60,739 nucleotides of DNA from CAXBPY01 sp003455275. Lineage in GTDB: Bacteria; Bacteroidota; Bacteroidia; Chitinophagales; UBA10324. A program made the translations under genes and the position numbers. The stretch is from positions 1-60,739 of the forward strand of contig CAXBPY010000012.1 of NCBI GenBank assembly GCA_963977675.1, in the 5' to 3' direction. Every line of letters begins with the position of its first letter. The stretch's first letter is position 1. This document shows, one piece after another, positions 43,114 to 50,838 of the stretch. The notes beneath the pieces are model-generated. The model was given only the letters and a program-made list of their open reading frames with translations. It made no database searches and had not been told where the DNA came from.

Positions 43114-43802
43114 TGCCGGTTGACATTCATCAGTTCGTCTCACCAAGTTCAGACCCTTCTTCCAAAGAGAGGGAAGCAGCCCCTAATTCGTTCATGAAAA
43201 TTGTTGCGATAGTTTTCACTTATGTTTTTCATCCGCTGCTTCTGCCAACTTATTCGTTTGCGCTGGTCATTTATACCAATCCTTTTTTGTTCGCGCAGTA
43301 TGACAATCTCACCTGGATTCCGATACTGAAAGTTTTCCTTAACACTTTCATGTTTCCTGTTTTGAGTTTGTTGCTCATGAATCGCCTCGGCTTTCTTCCA
43401 TCTTTTGAAATGAAGAATGCACAGGAGCGCATCATTCCTTTTATCAGCACACTTGTGTTTTACATCTGGACTTTCATGGTGTTTCGTAAGAGTGGTGACC
43501 CTACAATACTCAGCATGGTGATGCTTGGTGCTTGCCTTTCAACCAGCGTTGCATTTATCATAAACTTATTCCGCAAGATCAGTTTGCATTCTACAGGTAT
43601 GGGAGTGTTTATTGGAATAGCATTCGGAAATGCATTTATGTCTGCACAGGATGTGTTGTGGGCGTTAATCCTAATTGTCTTCATTGCAGGGATTACCGGA
43701 ACAAGCCGGCTGATATTAAAAGCTCATGAGCCAAGAGAAGTTTATCTCGGATATTTTGTTGGTTTTATGATGCAAATGATTGCCTTCCGATTTATGGCCT
43801 GA
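43113..43802 (+). CDS. Conserved multi-pass membrane protein, PAP2-like
   Basis: The ATG at 43113 shares its A with the rpoN stop (TGATG), suggesting coupling. An alternative start is 43194 (MKIVAIVFTYVFHPLLLPTY), which removes a polar 27-residue leader made partly of a CCCTTC...GAGAGGG phrase. There are five to six transmembrane segments. The C-terminal half has KISLHSTGMGVFIG and ILKAHEPREVYLGYFVGF, resembling the His/Arg segments of PAP2 phosphatases, but the full KxxxxxxRP...PSGH...SRxxxxxHxxxD set is not present. Probably a Bacteroidota-specific relative of unknown substrate. Confidence 0.72.
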   Translation: MPVDIHQFVSPSSDPSSKEREAAPNSFMKIVAIVFTYVFHPLLLPTYSFALVIYTNPFLFAQYDNLTWIPILKVFLNTFMFPVLSLLLMNRLGFLPSFEMKNAQERIIPFISTLVFYIWTFMVFRKSGDPTILSMVMLGACLSTSVAFIINLFRKISLHSTGMGVFIGIAFGNAFMSAQDVLWALILIVFIAGITGTSRLILKAHEPREVYLGYFVGFMMQMIAFRFMA

Positions 43803-43808
43803 AAGAAA

Positions 43809-44432
43809 TTATTCCTTCCACTTCAGTGTGCCGATAAGATGACGAATGTCTGTCGCCACAAACTTGATCACTGGTGCAAGTGAGTCAACATTTGGTCGGT
43901 TGTTGAAATAGAGTGAACCGCGAATGAAATGATTAAAACTATCCGTAGCATAAAACTGAATGTTGCTTGCGGCATTTCCTCCCACTTCATAATACAACCC
44001 GTAAACTTTATTTTTCGAGTTGATCACACTTTCATCAATGCTCGATGCTTTCACAGTGTGTTTGTAAGTCAGTACATGAGAATCATTAATCAGTTTCTCT
44101 AATGATTGCTTAGGAGTAATTTGTTTGTAACTCATATATATGGCTCCATTCCATTCAGGGAAATTGATATTGAGCCAGCAAGGATTTTCAGGAACAGTAT
44201 CAAGAAAAACTGTGTCTTTAGAAATGGTGGCATATTGAGGATACTCAAATGAGAAAGGACAATATTCTGGATTATAAGTTTTGTAACTGTGTTCAGGAAA
44301 TGAAATGCGGTAATATCCACGCTCCCTGGGAGTAAAGTCAGTATCAGTGCAGGAGGTGAAAAGTGAAAGTTGAAAAGTGAAAAGTGAAATGCAAAACAAC
44401 ACGGACGGAAGATTAAAAATTCCGGACCTCAT
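43809..44432 (-). CDS. gldD: Gliding motility lipoprotein GldD
   Basis: The mature sequence reads PRERGYYRISFPEHSYKTY, CPFSFEYPQYA, CWLNINFPEWNGAIYMSYK, YKHTVKASSIDESV, GLYYEVGGNAASNIQFYATD and RGSLYFNNRPNVDS. That is GldD throughout. It is a lipoprotein (lipobox LFTSC) needed for gliding and T9SS function in Flavobacterium. I start at the ATG of 44432 (MRSGIFNLPSVLFCISLF); in-frame ATGs at 44471 and 44483 would overlap gldE. The hydrophobic core of the signal peptide is encoded by a GTGAAAAG-type phrase repeat. It is convergent with the PAP2-like gene, six bases apart. Confidence 0.93.
   Translation of the reverse strand: MRSGIFNLPSVLFCISLFTFQLSLFTSCTDTDFTPRERGYYRISFPEHSYKTYNPEYCPFSFEYPQYATISKDTVFLDTVPENPCWLNINFPEWNGAIYMSYKQITPKQSLEKLINDSHVLTYKHTVKASSIDESVINSKNKVYGLYYEVGGNAASNIQFYATDSFNHFIRGSLYFNNRPNVDSLAPVIKFVATDIRHLIGTLKWKE
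44354..44390. repeat. Phrase repeat inside the gldD signal-peptide coding region
   Basis: The tandem words AGGTGAAAAGTGAAAG, TTGAAAAGTGAAAAGTGAAA (plus strand) encode FTFQLSLFT on the minus strand. The first 16 bases (44354-44369) are identical to 59062-59077 inside an unrelated gene. Confidence 0.75.
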
Positions 44433-44460
44433 GTCGGAACGGAAGGCGGAAGACCAGAAA

Positions 44461-45792
44461 TTAATTTTCATTCGCAATTTCATTTTCTACCTGAATAAAA
44501 CTCACTTTCACTCTCCTGATTCTGTGATTATCCATGTTCAATACCTTGAAACGGAAATTGTTTGATTCTATTTCTTCATTCACTGAAGGAATTTTTCCGC
44601 TGAGTTCGAGAATCAATCCTCCGATTGAATCCACATCACCTTTCACTTCTTCGAATGGCTGGTTTTTAATTCCCATGGCGCGATACATATCATTCAGTAA
44701 AGTCTTTCCCTCGAACACAAAAGTGTTTTTATCCAACTGTGCATAATCAAATTCAGTTTTCTCATCCAGCTCATCACGGATTTCTCCAATGATTTCTTCC
44801 AAAATATCTTCCATTGTAATTAGTCCGGCAGTGGTTCCGTATTCATCAATTACAATGGCCATGTGAATCATCTTGGTTTGAAATTCAATCAACAAATCAG
44901 AAATTCTTTTTCCCTCCGGAACAAAAAAAGCCGGACGAAGAATTTTTTGCCAGCTCACATTGTCCTGTGTTTGTAAAAATTGAAGCAAATCTTTTGTGTA
45001 AAGAATTCCAATGATGTTGTCAGGTGAATCGCGGTACACAGGCAGGCGAGAGTAGCCGCTATCCTTCACCACTTTTAATGTTTCATCAAATGTTTTTGAT
45101 TCATCAAGAGTCACAATATCCATACGCGGTTTCATCACTTCCTTTACATGGGTGCTTCCGAAATTGAGAATCCCTTTAAGGAACTTGGCTTCCTGTTTTT
45201 CGGTTGCTTGTTCTTCCTGTTCAGTTTGTTTTTGATACAATGATTTTACTTCTCCATTATGCTGCACGGCCTTTGTTTGCCTCAGCATTTTCACTCCCCG
45301 CATTGATAAAAGTGTGAATGGAGAAAAAATTTTCTCAAGAAAAAATAATCCGGGAAGGGTCCACTTCGTCCACCTTACATTATGCCTTTCAGCGAAAGTT
45401 TTGGGAATGATATGCTGCAACACAATCATCATTGTAGTAAACAAGAATATTTCCGGCAACAGTAGCCATGAGTGCAAATGTGAGTAAGTGATAATGCTTA
45501 TTTCAACCAGGACATATCCAATAAGCAGTATAAGTAAGGCAGAGAAAAAAGTTTGGAGCACATCAATCGTTGCCAGAAGGTATCGTGGTTTTTCCATCAT
45601 GCGAACTAGGTATTGATACCGGCGGGGCGAATCGCGTTGCATCTCTTCAAGATCATCTGGTGTAAGTGAAAAGATTGCAGCTTCGGCTCCGCCAAGCAGA
45701 GTGATGGATGCGGTCAGAAATATACCAAGGACTGTTAGCGCTCCGAGATAAATAGTGAGCGGGTCAATGCTGAATGAAAAAAGTAAAATCAT
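44461..45792 (-). CDS. gldE: Gliding motility protein GldE (CNNM/CorC-like)
   Basis: A DUF21/CNNM membrane domain with four hydrophobic segments spans residues ~1-150 (GGAEAAIFSLTPDDLEEM and MIVLQHIIPKTFAERHN). A CBS pair follows (EVMKPRMDIVTLDESKTFDE, VVIDEYGTTAGLITMEDILE), then a CorC/HlyC C-terminal domain (GKTLLNDMYRAMG). This is the hemolysin-like fold of GldE, which sits beside gldD in gliding Bacteroidota and supports GldD function; Mg2+ or Co2+ handling is suggested by the fold. It lies 55 bases after ssb. Confidence 0.92.
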   Translation of the reverse strand: MILLFSFSIDPLTIYLGALTVLGIFLTASITLLGGAEAAIFSLTPDDLEEMQRDSPRRYQYLVRMMEKPRYLLATIDVLQTFFSALLILLIGYVLVEISIITYSHLHSWLLLPEIFLFTTMMIVLQHIIPKTFAERHNVRWTKWTLPGLFFLEKIFSPFTLLSMRGVKMLRQTKAVQHNGEVKSLYQKQTEQEEQATEKQEAKFLKGILNFGSTHVKEVMKPRMDIVTLDESKTFDETLKVVKDSGYSRLPVYRDSPDNIIGILYTKDLLQFLQTQDNVSWQKILRPAFFVPEGKRISDLLIEFQTKMIHMAIVIDEYGTTAGLITMEDILEEIIGEIRDELDEKTEFDYAQLDKNTFVFEGKTLLNDMYRAMGIKNQPFEEVKGDVDSIGGLILELSGKIPSVNEEIESNNFRFKVLNMDNHRIRRVKVSFIQVENEIANEN

Positions 45793-45847
45793 CAGCCGAA
45801 CGCCAATGTCTTGATCAGATTCGATAGGGAAAAATTTTCAGCCAAAG

Positions 45848-46270
45848 TTAAAAAGGCAGATCATCCGATTGATCGGAAGAACCGGGCTCGACAGGAGCCT
45901 CCACCGACGCTGTGATTGAAGTTTCTGAATTATTGCGGGGCGATTCTTTTTTCGAATGAATATTCACTGTGTCAGCAATAACCTCAGTCTTGTAATGTTT
46001 GTTGTTGTTTGCATCATTCCAGCTATGGGTGCGAAGGCGTCCTTCAATAAAAACCAGATCACCTTTGTGTACATATTTTAGGCAGAACTCGCCAAGAAAT
46101 CTCCAGGCGACAATATTGTGCCATTCAGTAATCCGGTTTCCGTTTTTGTCCTTGATTCCTTCAGTCGTAGCGAGGCGGAATTTTGCGAGTTTAATTCCCC
46201 CTTCAAGGGTTTGAATTTCAGGGTCGCTACCTACATTGCCCATAAGTATAACTTTGTTGACGCCTCTCAT
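45848..46270 (-). CDS. ssb: Single-stranded DNA-binding protein
   Basis: The OB fold spans residues 1-105: RGVNKVILMGNVGSDPEIQT, WHNIVAWRFLGEFCLKYVHK, GDLVFIEGRLRTHSW. The spacer is Ser/Glu-rich, and the conserved acidic tip SDDLPF recruits partner proteins. At 140 residues it is a little shorter than E. coli SSB. The start overlaps the mutY stop (ATGA). Confidence 0.95.
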   Translation of the reverse strand: MRGVNKVILMGNVGSDPEIQTLEGGIKLAKFRLATTEGIKDKNGNRITEWHNIVAWRFLGEFCLKYVHKGDLVFIEGRLRTHSWNDANNNKHYKTEVIADTVNIHSKKESPRNNSETSITASVEAPVEPGSSDQSDDLPF

Positions 46271-47394
46271 TTTATGGTGTTTGTTTTTTTAGTGCCACCA
46301 AAATATACAGTTTTCAAATATTGATCAATCAACTTAGGCACAGCCCTGTTCATGAGTTGACTTTTTGAGACAACCAGAAACTTATTTCCGCTATATGTAC
46401 TAATCTCAGTTTGATAAAAGCGCGCCCGAATGATCTGGTGAGTTAGTAGTTGATGAAATTCTTTACTCCTTGTAAGAGAAATTTTATTTTCAGTAAAAAT
46501 ATTTTTGTATTCCGGTGTTTTTTTTAATTCGGAATCACTTAAAAATTTTTCTCTTTCAATCACCGGGAATTGATTCAATCCCTTCCAGATGTCATTGCCA
46601 TTTCTTTTCTCGAACAAAAACCCTTTAGCAGTTTTCACAATGAAGAAATGGAAGAACCGTTCAGTGATCTTCGTTTTCTTCTCTTTCACCGGAAGAAAAT
46701 CAATAAGATTTTTTTTCAATGAAATACAATCAGTATTAAATGGGCAGCGATCACAATCTGGTGAAACAGGTTTGCAAAGAGTTGCACCAAAATCCATTAT
46801 GGCCTGATTGAATGCTGCTGCATTTTTTTTATCAAGTAATTCATTTGCCAGAGAAGAAAATATTTTTTTTCCTCCGGAGGAATCAATCGGAGTCTTAATT
46901 CCGAAATATCTGGAGAGCGCACGATAAACATTACCGTCGACAACCGCATGTGGAAGATTAAACGCAAACGATGAAATTGCAGCTGCTGTATATGCACCGA
47001 CACCCTTCACCTTTAACCATCCTTCATAATTATTCGGAAAGACTCCATTCAATTCATTTGCTATGTACTTTGAAGCTGAATGAAGATTGCGTGCGCGTGA
47101 ATAATAACCCAAACCTTGCCAGGCCTTCATCACTTTTTCTTCGCTCGCTGCAGACAGATGCTGAACTGTCGGGAACAACTCAATAAATTTAAGGTAGTAA
47201 GGTAATCCCTGTTCTACTCTGGTTTGTTGAAGAATAATTTCTGAAAGCCAGATTTTGTAAACATCATTTGTTTCTTTCCACGGAAAAGTTCTTCCATTCT
47301 TTTTATGCCAGCGAAGAAGTTTTCCTGAAAATGATTTCTTCTTTTCCGCTTCGGAAAATTTCTGTTTATGAATTTTATTTTTCAGGTTTCGCAT
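46267..47394 (-). CDS. mutY: A/G-specific adenine glycosylase MutY
   Basis: The MutY glycosylase domain shows catalytic Glu52 in WLSEIILQQTRVEQG, the helix-hairpin-helix KVKGVGAYTAAAISSFAF, the catalytic Asp in AVVDGNVYRALSRYFG, and four Fe-S cysteines in CKPVSPDCDRCPFNTDC. The ~120 C-terminal residues form the NUDIX-like domain that recognises 8-oxoG. It removes adenine opposite 8-oxoguanine. Its stop overlaps ssb, and it heads the conserved mutY-ssb-gldE-gldD cluster. Confidence 0.95.
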   Translation of the reverse strand: MRNLKNKIHKQKFSEAEKKKSFSGKLLRWHKKNGRTFPWKETNDVYKIWLSEIILQQTRVEQGLPYYLKFIELFPTVQHLSAASEEKVMKAWQGLGYYSRARNLHSASKYIANELNGVFPNNYEGWLKVKGVGAYTAAAISSFAFNLPHAVVDGNVYRALSRYFGIKTPIDSSGGKKIFSSLANELLDKKNAAAFNQAIMDFGATLCKPVSPDCDRCPFNTDCISLKKNLIDFLPVKEKKTKITERFFHFFIVKTAKGFLFEKRNGNDIWKGLNQFPVIEREKFLSDSELKKTPEYKNIFTENKISLTRSKEFHQLLTHQIIRARFYQTEISTYSGNKFLVVSKSQLMNRAVPKLIDQYLKTVYFGGTKKTNTIK

Positions 47395-47414
47395 TAATCG
47401 CAGGCGAATAAAAC

Positions 47415-47449
47415 AAAAATCCGTTCCGGCAAAACGGGAACGGATTTTT
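47415..47449 (-). terminator. Strong rho-independent terminator
   Basis: The perfect 13-base arms AAAAATCCGTTCC / GGAACGGATTTTT are separated by nine bases. It lies 22 bases after the stop of the lipoprotein gene ending at 47472 and isolates it from mutY. Confidence 0.9.
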
Positions 47450-47471
47450 ACTACTGATAGTTTTTAACAAT

Positions 47472-47900
47472 TCAATTCACCGTTAGTGTAATTGATTTTT
47501 GAGCAATGTTTCCATCCAAATCAGTAACTGTAAAAGTCCACACCTCACTTCCGGTGACATTGCGCGTGATGATTTGCACATCGCGGCTGAATCCAACAGT
47601 TTGATCATTTCCCTGAAGGGTTTCAGATAAATTAGTAGTGGTAGATGGTGCCCCGTCAAAAGCATAGCTTACATTAAAAGTTTTTAATGCGTCTTCTGTT
47701 TTTGCAACATCTACTCCTACAAGAAGTGTGTCGTTAGTTCCAACAGTCGTGTTGACAGAAATATAGCCCGCCCCGGTTTTCAGAGTAAGAGTGGGCGGTA
47801 TCCGTTTGTCAATTTCTCTGTTGCAGGCAAAAAATAGAAAGCAAGTAATCAAAATAAGGACGGCCGAAATGAATATCGGCTTTGAAAAATTTGTATTCAT
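47472..47900 (-). CDS. Lipoprotein with Ig-like fold (TonB-receptor locus)
   Basis: Signal FISAVLILITCFLFFAC has the lipobox at LFFAC. The ~115-residue mature part is beta-rich, with a C-terminal VTDLDGNIAQKSITLTV typical of Ig/cadherin-like modules. It follows the TonB receptor gene by 41 bases, so it may be a surface partner of that receptor; this is inferred from position. Confidence 0.7.
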   Translation of the reverse strand: MNTNFSKPIFISAVLILITCFLFFACNREIDKRIPPTLTLKTGAGYISVNTTVGTNDTLLVGVDVAKTEDALKTFNVSYAFDGAPSTTTNLSETLQGNDQTVGFSRDVQIITRNVTGSEVWTFTVTDLDGNIAQKSITLTVN

Positions 47901-47940
47901 TATTTAAAATATTTCTTTTTGAATTTGATGAAAAATGTTG

Positions 47941-50193
47941 TTAGAATTTAATTGAAAGGTTCAGCACAATGTCGCGCCCGGGGTTATCAAGCCCTAAATA
48001 TTTGAAACGCGAAAGGTGATCGTAGTATGCAGCATCGAGCAGATTATTTCCTACCAACTGAATTTTTATTTCAGATTTTTTGCAATGCAATTCAAAACCT
48101 GCCGAAGCATGAAGAAGATAGTAACTTGGAGTTGCGGTTTCAAACTGCGCAGAATCATTCTGAGCAAATGAGTAATCAATTCCTGTTTCGAAAAATGGAT
48201 TTGAAAATTTTTTGTCAGCATCGGATTCAATTCGCACGCTGCCGGAAATTTTATCAGTAGGAATGAACGGAAGGAATTCGCCGTTCGCAGTTTTTCCATT
48301 CACTTTCGAGTAAGAAGCTGTAAGGTCGAGCCACTTCACATTAGATGGATGAAGGTCGGCAGTAAACTCACCGCCGCTGAGTGTTGCATTTTTCTGCACA
48401 TAGTTGTAAATCTGAAAACCCACATACTCATTTCCTGTAGGTTGCAGGTAGATATAGTGAGCGATGCTGTTGACATATGCCGCTGCAGTCAGACGCAAAT
48501 CATCCGCTTCAAAATTTATCTGAAGTTCAGTGTTAAGATTTTGTTCGCTTTTCAAATCAGGATTTCCTATTTCCCATCTGTAAGTTCCTTCGTGCAATCC
48601 CTTGCTTGAAAGCTCTGCAAGATTCGGCGCTCTGAAACCGCTGGCTACATTGAGTTTCAGGTTCAAGTCTTTTGAAGGATTCCAACTCACACCTGCCGCG
48701 CCGTTTGCAACTGTGTAAGTTCTGGAGAATGGAATAATGTTTTGTCCCGGTGCATTTATATAAACAGTATCAACCGTGTTAAGATACCCGGTTTCAAATG
48801 TTTGAATCATTTTGTAATCGAACCGTGCGCCTGCTTCAATCACAATTTTTTTCACCGGAAGATTAACAGTGAAATAAATTCCATCTTCAAAAAAATCTGC
48901 GTCGGGAATGATGATGCGCGACCCAAGATTAGTATTGTTCTGAAACATGGCGTCAGTGCCGAGCGTCCACTCGCCTTTGTGCTCGAGCGGATGATTCCAT
49001 TGCAGCGTAAGGTTTCCGGTTGAGAGCAGCATGTTGAGCGAAATTTTATTGCCGCCTTCGCGCTCCATCCGGTTGTTCGAATGAAAACCAAAATTCAGTT
49101 TCACTTTCGAGAGACCTTTGAAGAAAGTATTTTCCGAAGAAAAAATATTGAACAGCACTGTGTGATGGGGAATATCAAAACTGCGGCTGCCGCGCGCATC
49201 GAGCAACGAAGAATCGAACTCAGCAGGATTCAGCACGAAGCCAAAGTTGTAGTGCGAAAACATATAATTGTTCTGCATCACCCAATGTGGTTTTCGAAAA
49301 CCTGCCGATGCTTTTGCCACATAGCCCCCGGTTCGCGTGTTGAAAATGCGCGAACCATTTCCATCAATGTAATCGGCGTGCGATTCGGTTCCGAGCCGCA
49401 AGCGCAAGTTCCATTTTTGCGTTGCCTTCTTCCAACCTGCGTCAGCAGCATATCCCAGCGTGTTGCTGAAAGATTTCAGGTTCACATCCATTTCTGTTTT
49501 TCCGGTGCGGGCGGGGTTTTCTTCAATTACATTTATCACACCGCCCATTGCATCGCTGCCATATGAAAGCGATGCCGGACCTTTAATTATTTCTACGCGC
49601 TCTACGCCTGCATCGCTCAAACCAAGTCCGTGCTCATCCTGAAACTGCATGTTGTCGAAGCGAATGCCCAGCACCTGCGTTTGAATCCGGTTTCCATACA
49701 AGCCGCGAATCACGGGCTTGCTGATTCCTCCGGTCGTCATTTCGCCCATACCCGGAAGTTTTGCAATGGCGCTGCTGAGCGAAAGATTTCCGCGACCACT
49801 GATGTCATCCCGACTGAGCGAAACAATGTCCATCGGTGTGTTGCGCCAATCGTTTTGGTGCGTGCCGTATATCACCACTTCCTCCGTTTCCAATTCAATG
49901 GGTTCAAGTTTTATCGGAAGAATATTTTTCGCCTGCGACACACTCACTGTTTGAATCAACGATTCATAACCGATGTAGGAAACTTTCAGAACAAAATTTC
50001 CTTCAGGAAGATTTTGGATAGAAAATTTTCCCGATGAATCAGAATACACGAGCAAGTGCAACTCGGGCAACTGCACGGTTGCAAAAGCAAGCGGCTTGGA
50101 GTTGTGTGCATCCACAACAAATCCATTGAGGAACGATTGCGCATTAGAAAAATGAACAAGCAGCAACAGCGCGGCTGCTAAAATTTTTTTCAC
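47941..50193 (-). CDS. TonB-dependent outer-membrane receptor
   Basis: The start is a GTG at 50193. A signal peptide (ILAAALLLLVHFSNAQ) precedes a carboxypeptidase-regulatory-like domain (GFVVDAHNSKPLAFATVQL, to residue ~105). A plug domain follows (GLYGNRIQTQVLGIRFDNMQ, then VERVEIIKGPASLSYGSDAM). A ~520-residue barrel ends in aromatic-terminated strands (GRDIVLNLSIKF). The class imports metal chelates, cobalamin or glycans; the ligand cannot be read. A 16-base dyad lies 65 bases upstream of the start. It is flanked by two small envelope proteins. Confidence 0.92.
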   Translation of the reverse strand: MKKILAAALLLLVHFSNAQSFLNGFVVDAHNSKPLAFATVQLPELHLLVYSDSSGKFSIQNLPEGNFVLKVSYIGYESLIQTVSVSQAKNILPIKLEPIELETEEVVIYGTHQNDWRNTPMDIVSLSRDDISGRGNLSLSSAIAKLPGMGEMTTGGISKPVIRGLYGNRIQTQVLGIRFDNMQFQDEHGLGLSDAGVERVEIIKGPASLSYGSDAMGGVINVIEENPARTGKTEMDVNLKSFSNTLGYAADAGWKKATQKWNLRLRLGTESHADYIDGNGSRIFNTRTGGYVAKASAGFRKPHWVMQNNYMFSHYNFGFVLNPAEFDSSLLDARGSRSFDIPHHTVLFNIFSSENTFFKGLSKVKLNFGFHSNNRMEREGGNKISLNMLLSTGNLTLQWNHPLEHKGEWTLGTDAMFQNNTNLGSRIIIPDADFFEDGIYFTVNLPVKKIVIEAGARFDYKMIQTFETGYLNTVDTVYINAPGQNIIPFSRTYTVANGAAGVSWNPSKDLNLKLNVASGFRAPNLAELSSKGLHEGTYRWEIGNPDLKSEQNLNTELQINFEADDLRLTAAAYVNSIAHYIYLQPTGNEYVGFQIYNYVQKNATLSGGEFTADLHPSNVKWLDLTASYSKVNGKTANGEFLPFIPTDKISGSVRIESDADKKFSNPFFETGIDYSFAQNDSAQFETATPSYYLLHASAGFELHCKKSEIKIQLVGNNLLDAAYYDHLSRFKYLGLDNPGRDIVLNLSIKF

Positions 50194-50257
50194 TGTAAAT
50201 TTTTTTTGAATGAAGAAATTAAAATCGCTTCAGCAGAAAAATAGCTGAGGCAAAATC

Positions 50258-50273
50258 TGCATCATCTGATGCA
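50258..50273. promoter_or_regulatory. Dyad upstream of the TonB receptor gene
   Basis: This is a perfect 7-bp dyad, TGCATCA-TC-TGATGCA, between the 172-aa protein gene and the receptor. There is no T-run on the minus strand after it, so it is a better operator than terminator candidate. The regulator is unknown. Confidence 0.5.
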
Positions 50274-50282
50274 AAAAATTCT

Positions 50283-50801
50283 TCACACAATTTCAGGAGG
50301 TGGAGAAAAAATATTCAGGTGGTGCTGAGTGATAAAGTTTTTTTCAGAAGAAAAATTTTCTGAAAAAGAAATCGCGAACTGATTGAGCAAATGATTTTTG
50401 CTTACAGAAAAATCACACTTAAATATTTTTGAAAAGAAATCAGTTGAAGCCGGAGTCGGCGAATTGCTTTTCTTCGATTGAGAGAATGCAGAAACAATTT
50501 TTTTCAATATCAATTCTTCTCCTGAATCGCGGTAACAAATTATTTTTTCATCTCCTGAAGAATTTTTCTCGCGCCTGATGTCATAGCGGTTTCCTTCGAA
50601 AAGGATTTCGTGTCCATTCAATTTTTGAATTCGCTTATCATTTGCATTCAGCATGATTGAAGTAGAATTTTTTTCTTCAGAAATTTTTTTCCATTCTGAA
50701 AACTGATAACTCACTTGCTGATACTGATAAAATAAAATGTAACCCACCGACTGGTAAGTAAACAATGCTACGAATAGTATGGCGGTGATTTTTTTTAGCA
50801 T
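50283..50801 (-). CDS. Hypothetical membrane-anchored protein of the TonB locus
   Basis: An N-terminal hydrophobic segment (ITAILFVALFTYQSVGYILF) acts as signal or anchor. The ~140-residue exported part is Ser/Lys/Phe-rich and ends HHLNIFSPPPEIV. Similar short proteins with a terminal PPPE-type motif occur next to TonB receptors in Bacteroidota, from memory. It precedes the receptor by 89 bases on the same strand. No function can be assigned. Confidence 0.65.
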   Translation of the reverse strand: MLKKITAILFVALFTYQSVGYILFYQYQQVSYQFSEWKKISEEKNSTSIMLNANDKRIQKLNGHEILFEGNRYDIRREKNSSGDEKIICYRDSGEELILKKIVSAFSQSKKSNSPTPASTDFFSKIFKCDFSVSKNHLLNQFAISFSENFSSEKNFITQHHLNIFSPPPEIV

Positions 50802-50838
50802 CTGCGATTGCGAATGTAAGTGGTAAGCGAAACAATGC

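Noticed and set aside
44461..44483. Longer GldD N-terminus starting at 44483 or 44471
   Set aside because: It would overlap gldE, and the ATG at 44432 already gives a proper lipoprotein signal; not excluded, but less likely.
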